Source: JBBDMW01 sp040878005
GTDB taxonomy: Bacteria; Chloroflexota; Dehalococcoidia; Lucifugimonadales; Lucifugimonadaceae
NCBI GenBank assembly: GCA_040878005.1
Contig: JBBDMW010000038.1
Span: forward strand, 1 to 64,000
Direction: 5' to 3'
DNA: 64,000 nucleotides
Both the position numbers and the translations under genes were made by a program. Positions within the stretch are counted from its first letter, which is position 1, and every line of letters starts with the position of its first letter. This document shows positions 1 to 8,548 of the stretch, piece by piece. Below the pieces are notes generated by a model that was not told the DNA's origin, searched no databases, and worked only from the letters and a program-made list of their open reading frames with translations.

Positions 1-169
1 CAAGGGCTGGGATTGATCGGACACGCGCCGGTTGGCTGGAAGCTCAAGTCATCTAGAAGAAGTGGCTCCGGTTATTTGGACCGTCTGAGCCGTCCTTATA
101 AGTGGACTCCCCGCATGTCTCAAGGCGCCCTCTGCCGGGACAGCGCCGCCAAGTAGAACTGGTCTGGCG

Positions 170-397
170 TCATCCGGTCAAGGCTCGAGTGTGGACGCTG
201 GCCCGGCCTTCGATGTACTCCTCCGAGGCGCCGTGGGAGTAGATGTTGGCGGTATCGAGGAGGTTTACACCGAGGTCCAACGCGTGGTGTATGACTGTCC
301 TGGCTTCTCCGGCGTCCATGCGGCTGCCGAAGTTGTTGGCGCCGAGGCCGATCTCTGAGACTTCAAGGCCGGAGTTTCCAAGGTGACGGTATCGCAT
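170..397 (-). pseudogene. Aldo/keto reductase, N-terminal fragment
   Basis: Residues 1 to about 66 read as the start of an aldo/keto reductase. LGNSGLEVSEIGLG is the first strand, and the LDTANIYSHGASEEYI stretch holds the conserved Asp and Tyr of the active site. Homology then stops, and the frame ends after nine unrelated residues. A full enzyme has about 300-330 residues and carries its catalytic Lys and His further on, so this piece cannot be active. The bases further left, where the rest of the gene should lie, show no aldo/keto reductase sequence. A rearrangement or deletion is inferred, possibly linked to the transposase next door. Confidence 0.7.
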
Positions 398-620
398 GTC
401 GCTGCTTTCTGGGATGTCGGTTGAAGGTGGGGATTATAAGGGGTTGGGTTCTATGGAGGGGGAGGTTCGGATACTAACGGACGCGCTGGTGCGTCCGTGC
501 GGGTTGTGGTGGGGCTGGGAGGCACGGCTGGGTTTGTGCTGGCGGGGGGCGCCGCGCTGTTGCCTCCAGTATGCGCTGGAGGAAGATAAGGGGAGTAGTG
601 ATCTTTGGCAGGGTTGGTGG

Positions 621-1196
621 TCAAGAGTGACGGCGGTTAATGGGGTTGTCTGGATCAAACGTCCACTTGAGTGGGTTTTCGATGATGTATCTACGGACGG
701 CTGTCAACTCACGTTCGTTTCGGATGACACTTTCGTAGTAGTTTCTCTGCCAGATTGGGCCGTACTGAAGGCCAAGGCGATGAACCGCGCTGGTTACGCC
801 TGCCTTGAATGAACGGATGACTGACGCAAGTGACCCAGGGACGGGCGCAGAACGGTCCTCCGTTACCTGTGCCTGTTGTCCATCAGTGGTCTGCGGGAGC
901 AACCACACAATTCCATGAATGTGATTGGGCATGACGACAAAGGTGTCAAGTGCAACGGACGGTCTATGGGCCGTAATTTGTCGCCAATGGTCTTCGACAA
1001 TACGCCCGGCATGACTTAATGACATTCCGGGCATCGGATCAGTCACGATCACCCCGAATAACGGTTGCCTGTGGTAGGTGCAAATCGTGACGAAGTATGC
1101 CCCGGCTCCGGAGTAGTCGAAGCCGGGTATCCGAATAGATCTACGGTCCCGTTTCGGGTCGTTGGTCAAGGACATTGAAAGCGCGTTTGCATGCAA
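621..1196 (-). mobile_element. REP-associated tyrosine transposase (RAYT, IS200/Y1 family)
   Basis: A 191-residue single-domain Y1 HUH transposase. Visible are the FVTICTYHRQPLFG strand, the metal-binding HUH motif in VVMPNHIHGIV (His92, His94) and the helix with the catalytic Tyr in WQRNYYESVIRNE (Tyr153 or Tyr154). In this family the Tyr makes a 5' phosphotyrosine link with single-stranded DNA at REP hairpins headed by a GTAG-like tetranucleotide. Such a hairpin lies just upstream at 1247-1270. There is no accessory TnpB gene. No good ribosome site is visible; Met8 (1175) is an equally plausible start. The gene looks intact. Confidence 0.9.
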
Positions 1197-1246
1197 TGGA
1201 GAGACGGAGGCTGCGCGGGTACGGTATCAGGCGAGCGTGGCCGGGA

Positions 1247-1270
1247 GGGCGCAGCAAGCTGCGCCCCTAC
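1247..1270 (-). repeat. REP-like hairpin with GTAG head
   Basis: On the minus strand GTAG is followed directly by GGGCGCAG, a 4-base CTTG loop and CTGCGCCC, a perfect 8-bp stem. GTAG-headed palindromes next to a RAYT gene are the classic substrate of that transposase family. A degenerate relative lies at 15319-15353. Confidence 0.7.
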
Positions 1271-1407
1271 CAATTGTTGGTGGTTGAGGACGGCGGTCGG
1301 CCGGCCATCGGGGGCGTATGGGCTGGTGTTGGTGGTAGTAAACTGCGGCTCGGATGCCGGTACTGATTTTTAGGATGCCCGCCGGGGCTATGCAGGGAGT
1401 GAAAGCG

Positions 1408-3126
1408 ATGTCTGCCAATGGTTCGCCGCATGGAGTGAAGAGCGAGTCCCACAGGCCTGTGCGCATGGGCAAGAGGGGCGCAGTGGTGGCGAACCACCCG
1501 CTGGCGGCAATGGCGGGGATCCGGACGCTCCAGCGCGGCGGGAACGCTGTGGACGCTGCAGTGGCCATTGGGTTTGCGCTGGGCGCAGCAGAGCCGCAGG
1601 GATCGGGCATCGGCGGCGACGGGTTCGTGATGGTGCACATGAAGGACAGGCCGTCGCTGGACGTGGTGAACGGCACCGGCGCAGCGCCCCTGGCAGCCAC
1701 TCCCGACAAGTACCGCGACGGCATACCGATGCACAGCGTGATGGCGACGTCTGTGCCGGGAATAGTGGACGCATTGCTGTCGGCCCACCAGCGCTTTGGC
1801 ACGCTTTCTTTGTCGGAGTGCCTGGAGCCGGCGATGGAGCTTTGCGAGGACGGCGTGCCGGTGTCGAACTTCCAGGAGCAGCTCGCTTCGGAGTACTCGG
1901 TGCTGCACTCTGCGCCGACTTCCGTGCCGGTGTTCGCACCGAATGGCCGGCCGCTGAAGGCAGGCGAGGTGCGGCGCAACCCGGACCTGGCGCGCACGTA
2001 CCGCCTGATCGCCGAGCAGGGGCGCGATGCCTTCTACGAAGGGGAGATCGCACGGTCGATTGTGCGGTTCTCAGAGGAACAGGGCGGCCTGCTGACGCTG
2101 GAGGATTTCAAGCGCCACAAGGTGCGCTGGCAGGAGGCCATTTCCACCACGTACCGGGGCCGCACAGTGTACGAGGCGCCGCCAAACAGCAGCGGGCACG
2201 TGCTGTTGCAGGAGCTGAACCTTTTCGAGCACTTCGACCCGGCGTCGCTGGGACTGGGCACCGCAGAGGCTGTGCACGTGATGGTGGAGGCGAAGAAGCT
2301 GGCGTTCGCAGACCGCGAGGTGTACCTGGCCGACCCGGACTTCATCGATGTGCCGGTGGAGGGGCTGCTTTCGAAGGAATACGCGGCGGAGAGGGTGAGG
2401 CTGATCGATCCGGAGCGCGCGGCTTCGGGCGTGCGGGAGGGCGATCCGTGGCGGCACCAGGACGCGCCGCCTGACGAGTCGAAGTGGTTCCACAGGCCTG
2501 CCGCGGTGGCGGGCCATGCCGAGAGCGATACGACTCACTTCTGCGTGGTGGACCGGTGGGGCAACGCGGTGGGCGAGCTGCAGAGCATCCAGACTATGTT
2601 CGGGTCGTGCATCATCGCAGGCGACACAGGCATACTGCTGAACAACCGCATGACGTACTGGCACCTGGAGCCAGATCACATTGACTACCTGCGGCCGGGC
2701 CAGCGGGTGCGGCACACGATGAACCCGGTGATGGTGTTTTCAGCGCCGGTGGACGAGGGCGGCCGGCTGGAGCTGGTGTGCGGCACGCCTGGCGCAGATA
2801 CGCAGGTGCAGACGAACTTCCAGGTGGTGTCGTCGGTGTTCGACCACGGCTTGAACGTGGCGGAGGCCATCGAAGCGCCTCGCTGGACGCATGCCCAGGA
2901 CCGCACAGGATCGGGCTATCCGCATGCTGAGCGCAATGAGCTTCTGATTGAGGACCGTGCGGGCGAGGAGACGATCGAGGGCCTGCGGCGCAGGGGTCAC
3001 CCGGTGGTGACGAGCGGGCCGTGGGAGGGGCCGGGCAGCGAGGGGGCGATACAGGTGCACGCGGAGTCGGGCGCGCTGATGGCAGGGTCTGATCCACGGC
3101 GCGACGGCGACTCGGCGGTCTGGTGA
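1408..3126 (+). CDS. ggt: Gamma-glutamyltransferase (GGT, Ntn hydrolase)
   Basis: A 572-residue GGT that transfers or hydrolyses the gamma-glutamyl group of glutathione and related compounds. The precursor normally cleaves itself before a Thr that becomes the nucleophile of the small subunit. That Thr is Thr375 here, in DTTHFCVVDRWGNAV. The N-terminal half has the family signature NAVDAAVAIGFALG and SGIGGDGF. ATG at 1408 was chosen because GGGAG lies 8 bases upstream (1395-1399); earlier in-frame starts lack this. No signal peptide is evident, unlike secreted E. coli GGT, so a cytoplasmic enzyme acting on imported peptides or xenobiotic conjugates is possible. Length is typical. Confidence 0.92.
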   Translation: MSANGSPHGVKSESHRPVRMGKRGAVVANHPLAAMAGIRTLQRGGNAVDAAVAIGFALGAAEPQGSGIGGDGFVMVHMKDRPSLDVVNGTGAAPLAATPDKYRDGIPMHSVMATSVPGIVDALLSAHQRFGTLSLSECLEPAMELCEDGVPVSNFQEQLASEYSVLHSAPTSVPVFAPNGRPLKAGEVRRNPDLARTYRLIAEQGRDAFYEGEIARSIVRFSEEQGGLLTLEDFKRHKVRWQEAISTTYRGRTVYEAPPNSSGHVLLQELNLFEHFDPASLGLGTAEAVHVMVEAKKLAFADREVYLADPDFIDVPVEGLLSKEYAAERVRLIDPERAASGVREGDPWRHQDAPPDESKWFHRPAAVAGHAESDTTHFCVVDRWGNAVGELQSIQTMFGSCIIAGDTGILLNNRMTYWHLEPDHIDYLRPGQRVRHTMNPVMVFSAPVDEGGRLELVCGTPGADTQVQTNFQVVSSVFDHGLNVAEAIEAPRWTHAQDRTGSGYPHAERNELLIEDRAGEETIEGLRRRGHPVVTSGPWEGPGSEGAIQVHAESGALMAGSDPRRDGDSAVW

Positions 3127-3133
3127 GGGTGGG

Positions 3134-3865
3134 TTAGCCGGGGCGGGGGTAGCCCAAGGGCCAGTCGAAGCCCGGCGGCGGCTCTATATCCACTGGCTCG
3201 TTGTAGTCGAACCATTCCATGGTGAGCACGCCGTCACCGACCGGTCGCACGGATCTGACCAGCAGTTGCGTCTGCTTGTCAATGAACATGTCGCCCTCTA
3301 TTGTCTCTGCGGCAAGGACCCAGACAGGATGGCCATCGAGTGTGTCTTCGCCAGTCACGAGCGGGAAGGGCGGCTCACGGGTAGTTGAGACGGCGAAAGG
3401 GTGCGTGCTCATGGACCCCAGGTAGGTGGGGCTGAAAGGCGGCCCATAACGGCTGAGCGTCTGGCGGTTCTCCTGAAGCAGTGCTCCGGTCTCGTCAAAA
3501 CGCCAGGCAGCGAGGTCTATAGCGATAAGCTCACGCCAGCCGGTTTCCACGTTGAGGTCCTCATATTCAGTCACGACCGCCCTGAACCTGCCAGTGGTGT
3601 GCATAACGTTGGTCATGGTGTTGGTTACGCCACGCTCCCACTGAATGTCAGCGCTGAACACGCCGCCATCATTGACCTGGTACGTCATGCGGCCGTGCCA
3701 CGAGGTGACATCTGCCATGGCCGCTTCGGCGTCACGGTAGGCTTCGAACGAGCCTACTTCGTATTGCGGCGCGCTGGAACATGCCGCGAGGATCAGCGCG
3801 GCCGCTGCCACGACCAGGCACGCGGAAAGTGCAAGGCTATTCGCTTTTAACCTGTATGTTTCCAT
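3134..3865 (-). CDS. Lipoprotein of unknown function, downstream of pyrE
   Basis: A 243-residue predicted lipoprotein. A short basic start is followed by a hydrophobic stretch ending in the lipobox LAAC (Cys29). The mature part is beta-rich and alternates polar and aromatic residues. It recalls the LolA/LppX-type half-barrel (substrate-carrying or sensor lipoproteins), but I cannot assign a family with certainty. The start at 3865 overlaps the end of pyrE by 29 bases, so the two are probably translated together at the end of the pyrE-nadD-obgE run. The stop lies 8 bases from the convergent ggt gene. Confidence 0.65.
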   Translation of the reverse strand: METYRLKANSLALSACLVVAAAALILAACSSAPQYEVGSFEAYRDAEAAMADVTSWHGRMTYQVNDGGVFSADIQWERGVTNTMTNVMHTTGRFRAVVTEYEDLNVETGWRELIAIDLAAWRFDETGALLQENRQTLSRYGPPFSPTYLGSMSTHPFAVSTTREPPFPLVTGEDTLDGHPVWVLAAETIEGDMFIDKQTQLLVRSVRPVGDGVLTMEWFDYNEPVDIEPPPGFDWPLGYPRPG

Positions 3866-4418
3866 CGAGGCTGGCTTCCCAGAAGGTGACGAAAGGAAGG
3901 CGTCGGCGCGCCAACTCTGCGCCGCCGCCCTGCTGGCGGTCAAGAAGGGCCAGTGTCAGCACGACCTCGCAGCCGAACTCCTGCACAGCATCGATGGCCG
4001 TGAGGAGGCTGCCGCCCGTCGATACGCTGTCGTCGAAGACCGCCACCTTCATTCCGGGCTTCAGAGGGCCTTCGATCTGCTTGCCTGCGCCGTATTTCTT
4101 GGCTTCCGGCCTGACGAAGAAGCCGGTGATGCCCGCGCCTTCCTGGTGGCTGCGCAGAGCCAGTGCGCCGACGATGGGCACGGCGGCCACGGCAGGGCCA
4201 CCGGCGGCCTTAGCGCCGGCCTGCTTTATTTCATCAAGGAACAGCTTTGATATGAGGTCTGCGCCTTCAGGATCGAGCGAGAGCAGGCGGCCGTCGAAGT
4301 AGTAGGTGCTCTTCTGGCCAGACGACAGTGTGAAGTCGCCGAATTTCAGGGCGTCCAGCTCCCGGGCGCGCTCCAGCAGGCGGGCCGCACGCTCCATTCT
4401 TACAGCCGCAGTAGTCAT
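3837..4418 (-). CDS. pyrE: Orotate phosphoribosyltransferase
   Basis: Converts orotate plus PRPP to OMP in pyrimidine synthesis. The type I PRTase signature is seen at residues 125-137 (VAVFDDSVSTGGS), with the acidic pair binding PRPP. The N-terminal FGDFTLSSGQKSTYYFDGR segment is typical of PyrE, and Lys108 sits in the flexible catalytic loop. Length (193) is normal. The start overlaps the nadD stop in an ATGA junction, so the two are translationally coupled. Confidence 0.93.
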   Translation of the reverse strand: MTTAAVRMERAARLLERARELDALKFGDFTLSSGQKSTYYFDGRLLSLDPEGADLISKLFLDEIKQAGAKAAGGPAVAAVPIVGALALRSHQEGAGITGFFVRPEAKKYGAGKQIEGPLKPGMKVAVFDDSVSTGGSLLTAIDAVQEFGCEVVLTLALLDRQQGGGAELARRRLPFVTFWEASLDGNIQVKSE

Positions 4419-5068
4419 TCCTGATCCTCCGCCGCCGGACCGTACAGGCCGTGCGACTTTATGTAGTCTTCGACAGGTTCCGGAATCATACCTGTCACCG
4501 GTTGGCCTGCCGCAAGCCTGCGCCGGATTTCCGTGGCGCTGACGTCGACCATTGGGCCCTTGATGAACGTGGCGTTCTTGGCAGGGTGACCAGGCGGCAT
4601 GGCTTCGCGCTTGTCCGCGCCCGGCCTGCCAACCACCACCAGCGTGGACTCTTTCACCAGCCGGTCGACGTCTTTCCAGCGTGGCAGCGCATTCAGCGAG
4701 TCTGCGCCGACCACCAGGAAGTACTCTGTGTCGCTGCCGAAGTGGGTTTTCAGGTCTTCGATTGTATCGATGCTGTAGGTGGGGCCTGGGCGGTCCACGT
4801 CTACTGTTGATATGGTCAGTCCCGGTGCATCAGCTACTGCCGCCTCCAGCATGGCGACGCGATGTGCGGCGTCAGCCACCGGGCCTTCGCTGCGCATGTA
4901 TGGGTCCCCGGCCGGGACCATGAGCATTGTGTCCAGGTCCATGGCTTGCAGAACGTGTTGGGCCACGGCTATGTGGCCGTTGTGGACCGGGTCAAACGTT
5001 CCGCCGAACACGCCTACGCGCTGCGCCGGAGGGTGGTCAGGGTGGTCATCGGCGCCGGTCACTCCCAC
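4415..5068 (-). CDS. nadD: Nicotinate-nucleotide adenylyltransferase
   Basis: Joins nicotinate mononucleotide and ATP to make deamido-NAD. The nucleotidyltransferase signature GVFGGTFDPVHNGH is at residues 19-32 with its paired His, and the second signature SATEIRRRLAAG is near residue 177. The first 15 residues are poorly conserved, so the true start may be a little later. The gene overlaps obgE by 10 bases upstream and pyrE by 4 bases downstream. Obg-NadD neighbourhoods are common in bacteria and support the call. Confidence 0.93.
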   Translation of the reverse strand: MGVTGADDHPDHPPAQRVGVFGGTFDPVHNGHIAVAQHVLQAMDLDTMLMVPAGDPYMRSEGPVADAAHRVAMLEAAVADAPGLTISTVDVDRPGPTYSIDTIEDLKTHFGSDTEYFLVVGADSLNALPRWKDVDRLVKESTLVVVGRPGADKREAMPPGHPAKNATFIKGPMVDVSATEIRRRLAAGQPVTGMIPEPVEDYIKSHGLYGPAAEDQE

Positions 5069-6354
5069 TCAAACTCCCAGTCACCTACCATCACGGTGTC
5101 GCCCTGCTTTACGCCCATGCGCTGGAGAGCGTCGGTTACTTTCATCTGCCCAAGGCGATTCTGGTACTGCACGCGAGCCGACCAGTCGTCGAGATTGCTG
5201 CCCTGCGCCAGCCTGACTGCGCGCTTGTGGATGATCCTGAATACGTCCTCTGCCTCTTTGGTGACAGGCCCAGGCTCCTGGACCCCCGCAGGCCTAAGTA
5301 CGGGAAGCTCTTCTTCGTACAAATCGGCGTCTTCAACCTGGACAGGCTCAGCCTCCAAGACCTGCCACATGCGCTCAATAAGCACGTCCAGGCCGTCATG
5401 GGTGGCGGCAGATACGAACAGGACTTCCTGGTCCGGGCCAAACTCCTCGTGTATTGACTCCTGTATGTCTTCTCTCAAGACAGCGACCTCTGGCGTGTCC
5501 AGCTTGTTCACTGCCAGTATCTGCGGCCGGGCGGCGAGGCGTGGATCGAATTCCTCAAGCTCGTGATTGATCATCCTGATGCGCTCTGCGACGTTGCTCT
5601 CCATGCCATCCACAACGTGCACCAACGCCCGCGTTCGCTGCACGTGCTTCAGGAACTCATCGCCCAGGCCCACGCCCTGGTGAGCGCCTTCGATGAGGCC
5701 GGGGATGTCCACGATCACGAAGGCGTCCAGGTTGCGCTGCACGACGCCCAGGACAGGCTCCAGGGTGGTGAATGGGTAGTCGGCAACCTTTGGGCGGGCT
5801 GCGCTTATGGCTGCGAGGATGCTGGACTTGCCGGCGTTCGGCATGCCCACAAGGCCGATGTCAGCCAGCAACTTGAGATTCAGGCGGAGACGAAGCCGCT
5901 CGCCTTCTTCTCCCGCCTCTGCAAGAAGCGGCTCCTGGTTGACGGATGAAACGAAGGCAGCGTTGCCCACGCCGCCGCGTCCGCCCCTGGCGACTACCAT
6001 CTTCTGCCCGGGCGCTGCCAGGTCGCCCAGCAGTACGCCATCCCTCGCCTGGCCTTCCAGTGGAAGCTCCCATACCTCAGTGCCGACGGGAACAGGAACC
6101 TCTATGGATTCGCCGTCGCTCCCATGCCTGTTGTTCGAGCCGCCCCGTTGGCCGTCGCCTGCCTTGTACACACGGTTCCACTTGAACTTAAGGAGGGTGT
6201 TCATGGAAGGGTCTGCGACCAGGGTCGCTGATCCACCATGTCCGCCATTACCACCGGCAGGTCCGCCCTTTGGCAGCATGGCCTCCCGGCGGAACCCCAC
6301 GATCCCATTACCACCGTTACCTGCCCGGACTTCTATGACTGTTGAGTCGATCAT
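5059..6354 (-). CDS. obgE: Obg/CgtA GTPase
   Basis: Essential ribosome-associated GTPase for 50S assembly and growth control. It has the Gly-rich Obg fold (residues 1-155), the G domain with G1 GMPNAGKS (about residues 170-177), G3 DIPGLIEGA and G4 NKLD, then a C-terminal OCT-type domain ending VKQGDTVMVGDWEFEWE. I chose ATG 6354 (MIDSTVIEVRAG) because that is where family proteins begin; five further in-frame codons lie upstream. A DnaA-box-like 9-mer (6354-6362) overlaps this start, so expression could respond to DnaA bound at the origin. Confidence 0.94.
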   Translation of the reverse strand: MIDSTVIEVRAGNGGNGIVGFRREAMLPKGGPAGGNGGHGGSATLVADPSMNTLLKFKWNRVYKAGDGQRGGSNNRHGSDGESIEVPVPVGTEVWELPLEGQARDGVLLGDLAAPGQKMVVARGGRGGVGNAAFVSSVNQEPLLAEAGEEGERLRLRLNLKLLADIGLVGMPNAGKSSILAAISAARPKVADYPFTTLEPVLGVVQRNLDAFVIVDIPGLIEGAHQGVGLGDEFLKHVQRTRALVHVVDGMESNVAERIRMINHELEEFDPRLAARPQILAVNKLDTPEVAVLREDIQESIHEEFGPDQEVLFVSAATHDGLDVLIERMWQVLEAEPVQVEDADLYEEELPVLRPAGVQEPGPVTKEAEDVFRIIHKRAVRLAQGSNLDDWSARVQYQNRLGQMKVTDALQRMGVKQGDTVMVGDWEFEWE

Positions 6355-6650
6355 GTGGAAAACAACCAATGGACAAGTGGTGGAACTTCTCCAACAGTCT
6401 TATGTAATAAGGGCTGTGGACAAGTGGATATCGTTCTTGAATCGAGTATAGAGGCCATGTGGATAGCATGTGGTGTTACAGGTAGTGGCAGTGGATGGAT
6501 GTGGGTACCTACCCAAGTGGTGTGGAAAGTCTCCTGGAAGGCGGTGCAAAGTAAATATTTGGTTAACACTGTTTCCACAGATGCCCACACTTATCCACAG
6601 GAAAGCGCCACGTTATCCACAATATGGGCACTCGCGCAGGCTCAAGGTGC
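6354..6650. other. Chromosomal replication origin oriC
   Basis: An intergenic DnaA-box cluster between obgE and dnaA. Two perfect TTATCCACA boxes lie at 6591-6599 and 6613-6621. One-mismatch boxes on the other strand are at 6354-6362, 6415-6423 and 6458-6466. Weaker two-mismatch boxes are at 6422-6430, 6521-6529 and 6571-6579. An A+T-rich tract (about 6549-6570) beside the perfect boxes could be the unwinding element. Box density, location and base composition together make this the likely origin. It sits downstream of dnaA, not upstream of it. Confidence 0.85.
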
Positions 6651-6693
6651 ACAGTAAGTTTTTCGTGCGCCTAGGCGAATTTGTAGGCTTTCA

Positions 6694-6711
6694 GACCCTC
6701 CTTAGAGGGTC
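6694..6711 (-). terminator. Hairpin at the dnaA stop codon
   Basis: GACCCTC, loop of 4, GAGGGTC: a perfect 7-bp stem that overlaps the dnaA stop codon (6710-6712). No T-run follows, so it is a weak terminator candidate or a border element between dnaA and oriC. Confidence 0.4.
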
Positions 6712-8077
6712 ACGAGACGGCGCGGGACGACGACAGTGCCTGCCGGACCGATGCAAGCTCCTGCCGGAGCATGGCATCAATCTCCAATTGCTCTTCGAAC
6801 TTCTTCTGCGCATACAGGACAGTCGAATGGTCCTTGCCGCCGAGGATCTCTCCCACACGTGTGGAAGGCAGCCTGCTTTCTTCCCGCAACAGATACATGG
6901 CCATGCGCCGTGCCATGGCGGTCTTCTTGTCGCGCTTCCTGCCCTGTAGCGCCTCTGCAGTGATCCCTGACTGGGATGCCACCGCGGCCATGACGGCGTC
7001 AGGATCTGCTGCCGCGCTGGGACTCTGTGATAGAAGGCTGCGAAGCGCCTGCGAGGCCAGCTCAGGCGTGACCGGGCTGTCTGTGAGTTGGGCATACGCG
7101 ACGATTCGGTTCAGGCATCCCTCAAGTTCACGCACGTTGGCCTGGGTGCGGCGTGCCAGCATGTCCAGCACCGTGGATGAAAGCCTTACGGTGAGCTGCT
7201 GGGCCTTGCTCTGGAGAATGGCGTACCGGGTTTCGTAGTCAGGCGGCTGGATGTCCACCACGAGGCCGCCTTCCAGCCGGGACTGGATGCGCTCCTCCAG
7301 CATGGACTTCCGGGCAGGCTCATCACCAGTCACAACGATCTGTTTGCCGTTCATGTGCAGTTCGTTGAACGTGTGGAAGAAGCCTTCCTGCGTCTGCTCC
7401 TTGGAGGCAATGAACTGAATGTCGTCGATCAGGAGGGCGTCTGCTCCCCGGTACCGCTCACGGAACTGCTCGGTGCTGCCTTCGCGAATGGCCTTGATGT
7501 ACTCATTCGTGAAGCGCTCGCTGCTCACGTATATGACCCTGAGGCCCGCGGCTATAAGGCGATGACCGATGGCGTGCAGGAGGTGGGTCTTGCCGAGCCC
7601 AACGTCGGAGTATAAGTAGAGAGGGTTGTACACGCGACCGGGCTCTTCTGCGACCTTTGAGGCAGCCGCGTGGGCGAGCAGGTTCGACTGGCCGACGACA
7701 AAGGTCTCAAACGTCAGCCCCGGCTTGAGCCGGTACATCCCGTGCTCCATGGCATCAGCGGGACCCGGAGAATCGGACTCATCCGGCTCTGCATCATGGC
7801 TGGCATGTGCGGGCTGTGGTGATCCGTTGACGTGGAACTCAATGTCCAACGACTTGCGGGCCACCCGCTCCACGACGCGTGAAATGGTGGAGGACAGGCG
7901 GCGCTCAAGCATCTCGGCGGCAAACGCGCTCGGCGTGGAGACGACGAGAGTGCCACCAGAAAGGCTTACGGCCCGGGTGTTCCTGAGCCATGTTTCAAAG
8001 TTGGGTCTAGGTATTTCAAGTTGTAGCTGCCCCAGGGCTGCCGACCAGACCTGTTGGGCGATTTCGTTACTCAGCAG
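6710..8077 (-). CDS. dnaA: Chromosomal replication initiator DnaA, probable CTG start
   Basis: Binds DnaA boxes, melts oriC and loads DnaB. Walker B is ALLIDDIQF, the sensor region reads LEERIQSRLEGGLVVDIQPPD-like, and the C-terminal DNA-binding signature is LGGKDHSTVLYA. The first in-frame ATG (7912) would remove domain I. Reading upstream without a stop gives a clear domain I: AQQVWSAALGQLQLEIPRP followed by NFETWLRNTRAV. No ATG, GTG or TTG occurs in that extension back to the stop at 8216-8218. The best start is CTG at 8077 (or the adjacent CTG at 8074) behind GAGGGA, giving 455 residues, a normal DnaA length. The P-loop reads SDVGLGKT where GGVGLGKT is usual. Confidence 0.93.
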   Translation of the reverse strand: MLSNEIAQQVWSAALGQLQLEIPRPNFETWLRNTRAVSLSGGTLVVSTPSAFAAEMLERRLSSTISRVVERVARKSLDIEFHVNGSPQPAHASHDAEPDESDSPGPADAMEHGMYRLKPGLTFETFVVGQSNLLAHAAASKVAEEPGRVYNPLYLYSDVGLGKTHLLHAIGHRLIAAGLRVIYVSSERFTNEYIKAIREGSTEQFRERYRGADALLIDDIQFIASKEQTQEGFFHTFNELHMNGKQIVVTGDEPARKSMLEERIQSRLEGGLVVDIQPPDYETRYAILQSKAQQLTVRLSSTVLDMLARRTQANVRELEGCLNRIVAYAQLTDSPVTPELASQALRSLLSQSPSAAADPDAVMAAVASQSGITAEALQGRKRDKKTAMARRMAMYLLREESRLPSTRVGEILGGKDHSTVLYAQKKFEEQLEIDAMLRQELASVRQALSSSRAVS

Positions 8078-8548
8078 TCGTCCCTCGCAGAGACAAAGGG
8101 TTTCCCGGCCCGGCCTGAGCCGCGCTTGAAAAACAGCAAATCGAAAAGGGATTGGATTCCGGGAGGACCTGTCCGTTCGGGGGTACGTCCAGAAGGCTCC
8201 GGGTAGGCCGTCACACTACCATGAGAGACGTTATGGCACGCAACCCCTTTCGAGCCGCTGAAACATCGGAAAATGGGGGTATTTTTGCCGAGACTTTGTG
8301 AATAACGGAACAATCACGTTTGAGAGAACGTGCGTTCGCGGCGGGAGGCAAGCCCTGTTTCCCAGCTTTTTGAGCCGCGACACAGGCGTGACACATGCCC
8401 CTGGGAGCAGGTCGGCTGGCCCTTGTTGGCACATGAACCGAACCGTCGAAGCCAACCGGTGGACGGTCGCTGTGGGCATCGTCCCGGGCGGCTGTCGCAG
8501 TCGTTTGCGATCGTGGAGAATACAGGCACAGCCAGAGATGAGGTATCG
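8078..8548. promoter_or_regulatory. Divergent dnaA/fmt control region with a DnaA box
   Basis: A 470-base gene-free stretch between dnaA and fmt. A one-mismatch DnaA box (TTATTCACA on the minus strand, 8297-8305) lies upstream of dnaA and would suit autoregulation. Apparent frames here have no recognisable protein. I could not pick a convincing -35/-10 pair by eye. Confidence 0.45.
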
